This document shows positions 1-5,178 of a DNA stretch of 5,421 nt, one piece after another (the stretch's first letter is position 1; the number at the start of each line of letters is the position of its first letter). Source of the DNA: an uncultured Lachnospiraceae bacterium. Lineage in GTDB: Bacteria > Bacillota > Clostridia > Lachnospirales > Lachnospiraceae. Under the pieces are notes generated by a model. That model did not search any database. It was not told where the DNA came from and was given only the letters and a program-made list of their open reading frames with translations. The stretch lies in the NCBI GenBank assembly GCA_946537585.1, contig CAMNFX010000102.1, forward strand, positions 1 to 5,421, read 5' to 3'. The translations under genes and the position numbers were made by a program.

Positions 1-92
1 CCAAGCAGAGAAACGGCCCGATCGGAACCGTCAAGCTCTACTGGCAGTCGAACATTACAAGGTTTGTAAACATGGAAAAAAGCTACGGATAA
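1..92 (+). CDS. dnaB: Replicative DNA helicase DnaB, C-terminal end only (partial)
   Basis: The reading frame whose first complete codon is at base 3 gives 29 residues beginning KQRNGPIGTVKLYW, followed by ITRFVN and a TAA stop at 90-92. The KxRNGPxGTV...TRF pattern is the well-known extreme C-terminus of bacterial DnaB, the hexameric 5'-3' helicase that unwinds DNA at the replication fork. It corresponds to the last strands of the RecA-like ATPase domain. The two leading bases (cc) fit the end of an alanine codon, as in the usual AKQRNGP. The start and the Walker motifs lie outside the window. The next gene is convergent, and no clear intrinsic terminator with a U-tract follows the stop on this strand. 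The family call is firm because the motif is very characteristic, although the fragment is short. Confidence 0.88.
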   Translation, partial: KQRNGPIGTVKLYWQSNITRFVNMEKSYG

Positions 93-120
93 TCGGAAGG
101 GGCTGTTGCACTAAGACCAG

Positions 121-260
121 CGTACAGAAATCCCCTTCTACGGTTCCCCTCCCGCTCGTGTTTTCGCACTGATATAATTAACCGAAGTTCGGAAAAGAAG
201 TCAATGAAGCGAAAACGCTCGCTGCGGGCCGACGACGTCCGTAGAAGGGGATTTTGTACG
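121..260. repeat. Long imperfect inverted repeat (about 140 nt) between dnaB and the DUF1858 gene
   Basis: A perfect 16-bp pair, AAATCCCCTTCTACGG at 128-143 and its reverse complement at 239-254, forms the core. It extends outward across a small bulge with CGTAC (121-125) and GTACG (256-260). It extends inward with CCCGC (151-155) against GCGGG (224-228) and GTTTTCGC (160-167) against GCGAAAAC (209-216). The centre has a small CCGAA-G-TTCGG hairpin (182-192) and an AT-rich TGATATAATT segment. No convincing gene lies here. It could be a MITE-like repeat, a structured 3' end of the dnaB transcript, or a small RNA. Seven bases of the left arm (132-138) could instead pair with 96-102. Confidence 0.7.
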
Positions 261-305
261 CATACATCTAATGTGATATGCTCCCCTTTAGGTATTAATA
301 GGAAT

Positions 306-331
306 AAAAAAGGCGCCCCCCGGGCGCCTTT
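306..331 (-). terminator. Rho-independent terminator of the mecA-DUF1858 operon
   Basis: AAAGGCGCCC (309-318), a CCC loop (319-321) and GGGCGCCTTT (322-331) form a perfect 10-bp stem. Read on the minus strand the stem is followed by a run of six U (complement of 306-311) and then AUU. This is a textbook intrinsic terminator about 20 nt past the stop codon of the DUF1858 gene. On the plus strand the U-run is only three bases, so it would be weak for transcripts coming from dnaB. Confidence 0.88.
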
Positions 332-350
332 CGTGTACATAAGCTCTCTC

Positions 351-554
351 TTATCTGGTTGCAAGGATCTCGTTGATCTGTCCGGTCAGAGCATCACAGT
401 CGATACCGTGGACCATGCAGGCCTCCTCCAGCGTCTCCATCTGGGAAGCGGGGCAGCCAAGGCAGTGCATGCCTTCACGAATCAGGATCGGAGCAATGAT
501 CTCATCTACATAGAGCAGCTCACCGATACGCATATCCTTGTTGATCTGTTTCAT
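351..554 (-). CDS. DUF1858 domain small protein (hybrid-cluster-protein-associated redox disulfide type)
   Basis: A 67-residue protein that fills the whole DUF1858 fold. It starts MKQINKDMRIGELL, continues with a hydrophobic helix (VDEIIAPILIREGM, 16-29), then the signature HCLGC with the CxxC pair C31/C34, followed by ETLEEAC (C46) and GIDCDAL (C53), and ends with a short helix. DUF1858 proteins are small soluble proteins with a conserved CxxC that can form a redox-active disulfide. Their exact partners are poorly known, so no substrate is assigned. The start is fixed by AGGAGG on the minus strand (complement of 565-570), 10 nt before the ATG. It lies 37 bp downstream of mecA on the same strand, has no obvious promoter of its own in that gap, and is followed by a strong terminator, so it is probably co-transcribed with mecA. 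The two extra cysteines beyond CxxC are noteworthy. Confidence 0.9.
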   Translation of the reverse strand: MKQINKDMRIGELLYVDEIIAPILIREGMHCLGCPASQMETLEEACMVHGIDCDALTGQINEILATR

Positions 555-591
555 AAATATAATTCCTCCTGAAATTACTCAGATACAGCGG

Positions 592-1344
592 TTATATCTG
601 TGCAAGCCTGCGGATCGCGTCTCCCGCGCAGATGATGCTGTAGTGCTCATCGTAATAAGCGGGCGTGTTGATCACGATACGTAGCATGCGGCCATATTCC
701 GCCACAATGTTGCAGGCCTTGGAAAAATCCTCGGTCGTGGTTCCTTCGCTCCGGATCAGCAGTACATACTGCCGGTCGCGGGGACTTTTGTAAAGAATGC
801 TGCTGCCCTCAAACGAGGATACAGCCTTAGAAGCGGCAATCACCATATCCAGGTCGTCGAAAGCGAAGGCTCTGAACTCCGCAACATCTTCCGCGGCAGC
901 CTTTGGAGCATCGTCGGCAGCCGATCCGGATGCGGGAGCCGCCGCGTTTTCGACGGTGCCGGCCTTATCCTGCTGGGAAGCCAGCGCGCCGGCCCCTTCA
1001 AGCAGGGCTGAGGTAAGACGGGAGATCCAGTCTTCTGCTTCCTTTTTGCCTGCTCTCCCTTGCGTAAAGCGGGAGAAGCGGGTATCGAGCTCCTCGGGAT
1101 CGGAAACCTTGGAGATGATCAGCTGTATGGAGTCGCTGCTCATCGGGATCGCTTCGATCATGATCGGTGTATTATCTGCATGAAAACCAACCTCGGCGCC
1201 GGCCTTGGTCATCATTTCATCAAAAAGCTTTCTTGCTTTTTCTGATCCGTATGCCAGCTCCCGAAGGTTCAGGTTGCGTACGCTCAAGTCGAAGCTTGTC
1301 AGCGTGCAGCGTATGGAGTTTTCGTTGATCCGTTCTATTCTCAT
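592..1344 (-). CDS. mecA: Adaptor protein MecA
   Basis: A 250-residue cytosolic protein with the two-domain MecA layout. The N-terminal domain (about 1-83, MRIERINENSIRCTLTSFDL, then a helix with LRELAYGSEKARKLFDEMM) is the substrate-binding part. The C-terminal domain (about 157-250, FRAFAFDDLDMVIAASKAV...YVLLI...ACNIVAEYG...) is the ClpC-binding part. Between them is an Ala-rich, probably disordered linker (about 117-156). MecA recruits substrates to the ClpC ATPase for degradation by ClpCP. In Bacillus this targets ComK and limits competence, but in Clostridia the substrates are largely unknown. The protein is somewhat longer than B. subtilis MecA (218 aa), the linker being the likely source. 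The start is supported by an AGGTGA site on the minus strand (complement of 1348-1354) about 7 nt upstream, and a promoter lies at 1368-1399. It is the first gene of a two-gene unit with the DUF1858 protein. Confidence 0.93.
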   Translation of the reverse strand: MRIERINENSIRCTLTSFDLSVRNLNLRELAYGSEKARKLFDEMMTKAGAEVGFHADNTPIMIEAIPMSSDSIQLIISKVSDPEELDTRFSRFTQGRAGKKEAEDWISRLTSALLEGAGALASQQDKAGTVENAAAPASGSAADDAPKAAAEDVAEFRAFAFDDLDMVIAASKAVSSFEGSSILYKSPRDRQYVLLIRSEGTTTEDFSKACNIVAEYGRMLRIVINTPAYYDEHYSIICAGDAIRRLAQI

Positions 1345-1367
1345 GCATTCACCTGCTTATTTGGATA

Positions 1368-1399
1368 ATTATATTACACCAAAATGCGGCAAATATCAA
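1368..1399 (-). promoter_or_regulatory. Probable sigma-A promoter of mecA
   Basis: On the minus strand TTGATA (complement of 1394-1399, 5/6 to consensus) is followed by 17 nt and TAATAT (complement of 1371-1376, 4/6). An overlapping perfect TATAAT lies 3 nt further on (complement of 1368-1373), but its spacing to this -35 would be 20 nt. The predicted transcript start is about 20 nt upstream of the mecA ATG. Confidence 0.5.
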
Positions 1400-1421
1400 G
1401 TGCATAATATAAGGTTCCGTC

Positions 1422-1438
1422 TGTAAACGTTATGTAAA
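1422..1438. promoter_or_regulatory. TTTACA direct repeat, candidate response-regulator site between divergent promoters
   Basis: Two identical hexamers, TTTACA on the minus strand (TGTAAA at 1422-1427 and 1433-1438), are separated by 5 bp, giving an 11-bp period. This spacing is typical of sites bound by OmpR/PhoB-family regulators, for example the PhoP box of Bacillus (TT-A/T/C-A-C/T-A repeats about 5 bp apart). The site sits about 22 bp upstream of the mecA -35 and about 19 bp upstream of the -35 of the small gene, so it could control either. The assignment is inference only. Confidence 0.3.
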
Positions 1439-1457
1439 TCTTATTACTTTAAGGACT

Positions 1458-1486
1458 TTGACTTTGTATTCTTCTTATGAAATAAT
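1458..1486 (+). promoter_or_regulatory. Probable sigma-A promoter for the small gene at 1755
   Basis: TTGACT (1458-1463, 5/6), a 17-nt spacer and AATAAT (1481-1486, 5/6) preceded by TG at 1478-1479 (extended -10). The predicted start is near 1493, which leaves an untranslated leader of about 260 nt before the TTG start. It is divergent from the mecA promoter. Confidence 0.55.
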
Positions 1487-1492
1487 GAAGAC

Positions 1493-1754
1493 GCAAAGAG
1501 GAAAGATCCGGAGATCTCCAACCCCTTTGAAAAGCAAATACAGGTCTCTAAATCTTCAGTCTGACAGCCATCGGGAATTCTCCCAAACAGCGTATTTTCT
1601 TAGACGCCTGTTGTGCAATTCGACATGTATCTGTATCTCTTTGACAAAAACAGCGGAGACGGGCTGACTGGCCAGAAGCCCCGAGGACCTCAGTCTTTTT
1701 CGGAACTGTGTCATACCCGAAATGAGCCTGAGACCGGCCGCGAAAGGAGGCGTA
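1493..1754 (+). other. Long untranslated leader of the small gene; no known riboswitch recognised
   Basis: This is the transcribed but apparently non-coding stretch between the promoter at 1458-1486 and the TTG start at 1755. An ATG at 1485 opens a 60-codon frame to 1667, but it has no ribosome binding site and a low-complexity Arg/Ser/Thr-rich product, so I do not call it. Local structures are AGATC-CGGA-GATCT (1504-1517) and GGGCT (1661-1665) with AGCCC (1677-1681). A weaker alternative is GACTG (1666-1670) with CAGTC (1691-1695), followed directly by five T (1696-1700). The last two stems exclude each other, a layout that could act as an attenuator. No T-box, TPP, SAM or other familiar riboswitch core is visible. 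Confidence 0.3.
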
Positions 1755-2060
1755 TTGACCGAACGACACAATAATCGCAGTTGCAAGCATGATAAGACGC
1801 GTCCTGACAGACGTAAAAATGAAAGCTGCCGCCTTCCCCGGGAGACCCTCGAAGAGTTTTTAAACGGGCTTCGCCGGATGAAGCAGTGTGGAATACCGGT
1901 AATGATCGGCGGAAAGGAGAAGCCGGAAGACAGCTGGGATGCCATTTTCAAAGCGGCGGAATCAAGAGGCGAGTTCTATATGGCGGATTACATCGCAGCG
2001 CCGTATGGAGAGATCAAGGAGATCCGTCTCGATAAGATCAGAATTCATGACCTGAAGTAA
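1755..2060 (+). CDS. Small protein of unknown function, TTG start
   Basis: A 101-residue protein with start TTG at 1755 (MTERHNNRSCKHDKTRPDRR). It is chosen because AAAGGAGG at 1743-1750 lies 4 nt upstream. The in-frame ATG at 1722 has no ribosome binding site and would place this AGGAGG inside the gene. I do not recognise the family. The first 25 residues are very basic and probably disordered. Then follow a helix (LPRETLEEFLNGLRRMKQCG, about 28-46), a strand-like IPVMIGG (47-53), a second helix (DSWDAIFKAAES, 59-70), and a strand pair with YMADYIAAPYGEIKEIRLDKIRI (75-97). It has no signal peptide or membrane segment and three cysteines (C10, C25, C45). The helix/strand alternation and acidic/basic balance of the C-terminal two thirds look like a real folded domain. 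A good Shine-Dalgarno and an upstream promoter support expression. Confidence 0.68.
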   Translation: MTERHNNRSCKHDKTRPDRRKNESCRLPRETLEEFLNGLRRMKQCGIPVMIGGKEKPEDSWDAIFKAAESRGEFYMADYIAAPYGEIKEIRLDKIRIHDLK

Positions 2061-2106
2061 GCAGCCGACGCGAGCACACGCAGAACTTTGGCCAAGAGCC
2101 TCTCCA

Positions 2107-2122
2107 CTGCCGGAAGCGGCAG
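2107..2122. repeat. Small perfect hairpin
   Basis: CTGCCG-GAAG-CGGCAG forms a 6-bp GC-rich stem with a four-base loop, 47 nt past the stop of the small gene. It lacks a U-run on either strand, so it is not a standard intrinsic terminator. It may instead protect the 3' end of the transcript. Confidence 0.4.
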
Positions 2123-2143
2123 ACTGACAACTGAATAACAGAG

Positions 2144-2237
2144 AAAAATCAGCCTGACCAGGATCCCGTATCAATAGAGGCTCCGACAATCTGCCCTATA
2201 ACAATCGAACGCCGGAGCATCTGTCAGGTTGATTTTT
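2144..2237. repeat. Inverted repeat with nested inner stem; possible terminator or MITE-like element
   Basis: AAAAATCAGCCTGAC (2144-2158) pairs with GTCAGGTTGATTTTT (2223-2237) over 15 positions, 14 Watson-Crick and one G-U. Inside it, GCTCCG (2180-2185) pairs with CGGAGC (2213-2218). The arms end in A5 and T5, so in either direction a stem is followed by a T-run, as in bidirectional terminators. The 64-nt interior, however, is long for one. The right arm contains the -35 hexamer of the GH18 promoter. It lies between two plus-strand genes. Confidence 0.6.
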
Positions 2238-2258
2238 ATGTGGTGGAAATGATATAAT
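2229..2258 (+). promoter_or_regulatory. Extended -10 sigma-A promoter of the GH18-tsaC unit
   Basis: TTGATT (2229-2234, 4/6), an 18-nt spacer and a perfect TATAAT (2253-2258) preceded by TG (TGATATAAT, extended -10). The predicted transcript start is near 2265, just past the ATG at 2262. That ATG therefore could not be used from this promoter, which argues for the start at 2322. The -35 lies within the right arm of the inverted repeat 2144-2237. Confidence 0.65.
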
Positions 2259-2321
2259 TCAATGATTGCAGTATCAGCTCCGGGACTCGGCCGGAGCATA
2301 CAGAGGAGGCAGTCTTATCGC

Positions 2322-4100
2322 ATGGGAAGCAGAAGCAGAAAAAAGAACACAAAGGGAGGAGCCGCGGCGATTTTGTTCCGTCTCCTTTTGTGCCTCGGAC
2401 TGATCATTCTGCTTTTCCTGGCTTTCGGAACAAAGCTGTTTGCAAGATGGCTCCCTTCTTCGGAGAAAAAAGACCTTTCGGAATGGTTTGAAGTGGAGGG
2501 AGACGAGATCCGGCTCTATCTGGACGGACAGATGGAGGCGGAGCAGACGGGACTGTACCGCTTCGACCATGTTTACCTGCCGCTTTCCTATGTGCGCGGA
2601 CAGGTCAATATGCGCTTCTTTGAAAACAGTGACAAGACGGTTTCAATGACTCTGCCCGGAGAAGAACAGCTCTTTGACGCACACAGTTATGAAAATGGCG
2701 CTCCGGTCCTTCTCTCTGAAGGAGGAGACAGCTATATTCTGCTGGATACCGTCGAAAAGTATACAAGCCTTGAGGATATGTCCTATACGGGAGAAAACGA
2801 CGGGCCGTACAGGGTCTTTCTCTACAGGGGCGGCAGTGAGGGCAGCTATGCCTATGCAAGAAAAAAAAGCGCGGTGCGCACCCGCATGTCGCAGACGGCT
2901 CCGATCCTGGACACACCTGCAAAAGACGAACGGGTCCTCCTTTTTGATCAGAAGGATGAATGGTGCAGAGTCCTGACGGATGCCGGAGTGATCGGATATA
3001 TGCCGGCGAGGGACCTTGAGAATACGGAAAGCTTCACCCGTCCGGATACCTGGACCATGCCGGGGGCATCGCATTATCATATGGACGAAAAGGTCGTCAT
3101 GGGATGGCATTCCCTTGTCGGCACCGCCGCCAATGAATATCTGGAAAGCCTTGTCGCAAACACCGGGGGCGCGCTGAATGTGGTCAGTCCGACCTGGATC
3201 CAGATCAGCGATGCGGACGGCAGCTTTGAAAATTATGCCACGGAAGACTATGTGGAGAAAGCGCATGCGGCCGGAATACAGGTCTGGGCAGCGGTGGACA
3301 ACTTCAATCAGCCAGGGGGGCTGCAGGATTTTTCCACCGGTGCATTCTTTTCCGACAGGGAAAAGCGCGCGGACTTTATCAGGAGGCTGGTCGCAGAGGT
3401 ACAGCGCTTTCACATTGACGGCATCAACCTTGATTTTGAAGGAATCTCGGCAGAAGCGGGACCTGCCTATGTGCAGATGATCCGGGAGCTTTCCAACGTG
3501 TGCAGGGATACGGGAATCGTCCTTTCCGTGGACAACTATGTGCCCTATACCTACAACAGCCACTATGAGCTCGGAGAGCAGGCTCTGTATGCGGACTATA
3601 TCGTGATCATGGGCTACGACGAGCATACCGGAAAGGATGTCGGCTCCGTTTCCTCACAGCCCTGGTTTGAGGACGGTATCCTGAGGGCGCTTGACGAAGT
3701 GCCGGCGGAGCAGCTCATCGGCGCGGTTCCGTTTTATACAAGACGCTGGGAGATCAGCGGCACCGGCGTTTCTTCCTATTCTACAGGAATGATGGAGGCG
3801 GACCGCTATGCGGCAGACCACGGCATTTCTCTTTCCTGGAACGAGGAATGCGGACAGTTTTACGGCGAGCTCCGGGAAGGCGCCGTCACTACGAAGATCT
3901 GGATGGAGGATATCACCTCACTTACTTTGAAATCAGACTTCCTGAAGTCTTACGATCCCGCAGGCATAGCGGCATGGCGGCTCGGCTACGAACCGGCATC
4001 GGTCTGGGAAGTGCTCGACTGGAACGGAAAACGCAGGGAAACAGGAGATATCGCGGAAAGCGAAGCAAATGATGGAAACCAGGATAATCAAACTGAATGA
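2322..4100 (+). CDS. Membrane-anchored GH18 glycosidase with SH3-like domain (SleL/YaaH-type catalytic domain)
   Basis: A 592-residue protein. Numbered from this start: a basic cytoplasmic tail (1-12, GSRSRKKNTKGG), one membrane segment (about 16-36, LLLCLGLIILLFLAFG), a region resembling the copper-amine-oxidase N-terminal-like fold (about 62-118, VYLPLSYVRG...), an SH3-like domain (about 183-233, AVRTRMSQTAPIL...WCRVLTDAGVIGYMPARDL), and a GH18 barrel (about 253-568). The barrel carries FHIDGINLDFEG, with D366, D371 and the presumed acid/base E373. It also has MGYDEHT (Y432/D433) and the late-barrel AAWRLGYE (W552). The DGxNxDxE form with Asn is usual in the peptidoglycan/spore-cortex GH18 group (N-acetylglucosaminidases such as SleL), so a cell-wall substrate outside the membrane is more likely than chitin. 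The start is ATG 2322, with GAGGAGG at 2303-2309 (12 nt, slightly long). An in-frame ATG at 2262 adds 20 residues but has no ribosome binding site and lies at the promoter. The acidic Asn/Gln-rich tail overlaps tsaC. Confidence 0.88.
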   Translation: MGSRSRKKNTKGGAAAILFRLLLCLGLIILLFLAFGTKLFARWLPSSEKKDLSEWFEVEGDEIRLYLDGQMEAEQTGLYRFDHVYLPLSYVRGQVNMRFFENSDKTVSMTLPGEEQLFDAHSYENGAPVLLSEGGDSYILLDTVEKYTSLEDMSYTGENDGPYRVFLYRGGSEGSYAYARKKSAVRTRMSQTAPILDTPAKDERVLLFDQKDEWCRVLTDAGVIGYMPARDLENTESFTRPDTWTMPGASHYHMDEKVVMGWHSLVGTAANEYLESLVANTGGALNVVSPTWIQISDADGSFENYATEDYVEKAHAAGIQVWAAVDNFNQPGGLQDFSTGAFFSDREKRADFIRRLVAEVQRFHIDGINLDFEGISAEAGPAYVQMIRELSNVCRDTGIVLSVDNYVPYTYNSHYELGEQALYADYIVIMGYDEHTGKDVGSVSSQPWFEDGILRALDEVPAEQLIGAVPFYTRRWEISGTGVSSYSTGMMEADRYAADHGISLSWNEECGQFYGELREGAVTTKIWMEDITSLTLKSDFLKSYDPAGIAAWRLGYEPASVWEVLDWNGKRRETGDIAESEANDGNQDNQTE

Positions 4101-5178
4101 TTACTGCCGGACGGAGATCTTAAGCGATGCCGACCGGGAAAAGCTGAAAGAAGCAGCAGAGATCCTTAAGGAGGGCGGCCTTGTGGCATTCCCTACGGAA
4201 ACCGTGTACGGACTTGGGGGCAACGCCCTGATGCCGGAGGCTTCCGAGAGGATCTATGCCGCCAAGGGAAGACCCTCGGATAACCCGCTGATCGTACATA
4301 TCGCGGACATAAAGGATCTTAAACCGCTGGTTTCCGAAATACCGGAAGCCGCACGGAAGATGGCGGAGCGCTACTGGCCGGGCCCCCTGACCATGGTGTT
4401 TAAAAAATCCCCTCTGGTGCCGTCCAGAACGACCGGCGGACTCGATACCGTTGCAGTGCGTTTTCCCGTACATCCTGCAGCCATGGAGCTCATACGCCTT
4501 TCCGGGGTGCCGGTCGCCGCACCGAGCGCAAACCGTTCCGGGCGTCCGAGTACGACAACGGCAGCACACTGCATTGAAGACCTGACAGGAAGAGTGGATG
4601 CGATCGTAGACGGCGGCAGTGCCGACATCGGAGTAGAGTCCACGATCCTCGATGTGAGCGGTGAAGAGCCGCAGCTGTTAAGACCCGGCGCTGTCACAAA
4701 GGAAATGATCGAAGAGACCTTAGGGATCGAGCTTGCCGAGGACGCGGCACTGAAAGGTCCGCTTGCGGCAGACGTAAGGCCCAAGGCTCCGGGAATGAAA
4801 TACCGGCATTACGCCCCGAAGGCCCCGATGCAGCTCGTGATGGGAAAGAACGGGAGCGAAGCGGTCGCTCCGGCGATCCTTTCCTGCCTGCTGGAATCCA
4901 TTCGGAAGGGACGGAAAACAGCCCTTTTATGTTCGGAAGAATGCCTTCGGGAGCTGAAAGCACTTGACAGTTTCCCTGAAAAGGATATCATAATAAAGCC
5001 CGGAGGAAGCCGCAGGGATCAGTACGCAATGGCACATGATCTCTTTGAGCTTCTCAGGGAGATGGATGAAACGGACGCGGAGTATATCATTGCGGAGGGC
5101 TGCTCTGAGGAACAGCTCGGATACGCGGTGATGAACCGCCTGAAGAAGGCCGCCGCGTGGCAAATCCTGTACGTCTAG
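4069..5178 (+). CDS. tsaC: L-threonylcarbamoyladenylate synthase, Sua5 type
   Basis: A 369-residue cytosolic enzyme that makes threonylcarbamoyl-AMP from threonine, bicarbonate and ATP. TsaD/TsaB/TsaE then use this product to form t6A37 in ANN-decoding tRNAs. The YrdC domain fills about 24-215. Visible motifs are FPTETVYGLGG (41-51), KGRPSDNPL (66-74, with the Lys, Arg, Ser and Asn of the KxR/SxN signature), YWPGPLT (102-108), VAVRFPVHP (128-136), APSANRSGRPS (151-161), VESTILDV (189-196) and LLRPGAV (203-209). After the conserved linker APGMKYRHYAPKAP (240-253) comes a C-terminal Sua5 domain (about 254-369), so this is the long Sua5/YwlC form rather than short TsaC. The length is close to B. 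subtilis YwlC (about 346). The start is one of two adjacent ATGs (4069, 4072), with weak GGAAAG at 4055-4060. It overlaps the GH18 gene by 32 bp and is probably co-transcribed and translationally coupled to it. Confidence 0.95.
   Translation: MMETRIIKLNDYCRTEILSDADREKLKEAAEILKEGGLVAFPTETVYGLGGNALMPEASERIYAAKGRPSDNPLIVHIADIKDLKPLVSEIPEAARKMAERYWPGPLTMVFKKSPLVPSRTTGGLDTVAVRFPVHPAAMELIRLSGVPVAAPSANRSGRPSTTTAAHCIEDLTGRVDAIVDGGSADIGVESTILDVSGEEPQLLRPGAVTKEMIEETLGIELAEDAALKGPLAADVRPKAPGMKYRHYAPKAPMQLVMGKNGSEAVAPAILSCLLESIRKGRKTALLCSEECLRELKALDSFPEKDIIIKPGGSRRDQYAMAHDLFELLREMDETDAEYIIAEGCSEEQLGYAVMNRLKKAAAWQILYV

Noticed and set aside
171..180. Plus-strand promoter at TGATATAAT in the loop of the first inverted repeat
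   Set aside because: The -10 is perfect with an extended TG, but no -35-like hexamer exists at 16-18 nt upstream and no gene follows. It is kept only as a remark in the repeat finding.
204..572. A 122-codon open frame on the plus strand overlapping the DUF1858 gene
   Set aside because: It runs through the right arm of an inverted repeat and the terminator hairpin, is antisense to a well-supported gene, and has no ribosome binding site or family resemblance.
797..1183. A 128-codon plus-strand frame inside mecA
   Set aside because: It is antisense to mecA with a Ser/Ala-rich low-complexity product and no start signals.
1641..1669. TTGACA as a second promoter for the small gene
   Set aside because: The -35 is perfect, but the sequence at the correct distance (CTGACT region) has no -10 resemblance.
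1722..1754. ATG start for the small gene 11 codons upstream of the TTG
   Set aside because: It has no ribosome binding site, and it would put a strong AAAGGAGG inside the coding region right before the TTG.
2262..2321. Upstream ATG extending the GH18 protein by 20 residues
   Set aside because: There is no Shine-Dalgarno close to it, and the perfect TATAAT at 2253-2258 places the transcript start at or after this ATG. GAGGAGG before 2322 fits better, though use from a longer upstream transcript cannot be excluded.
2643..3626. A 327-codon open frame on the minus strand
   Set aside because: It is entirely antisense to the GH18 gene, whose motifs are unmistakable. The product is rich in His, Cys and Arg without recognisable motifs, typical of a GC-biased shadow frame.
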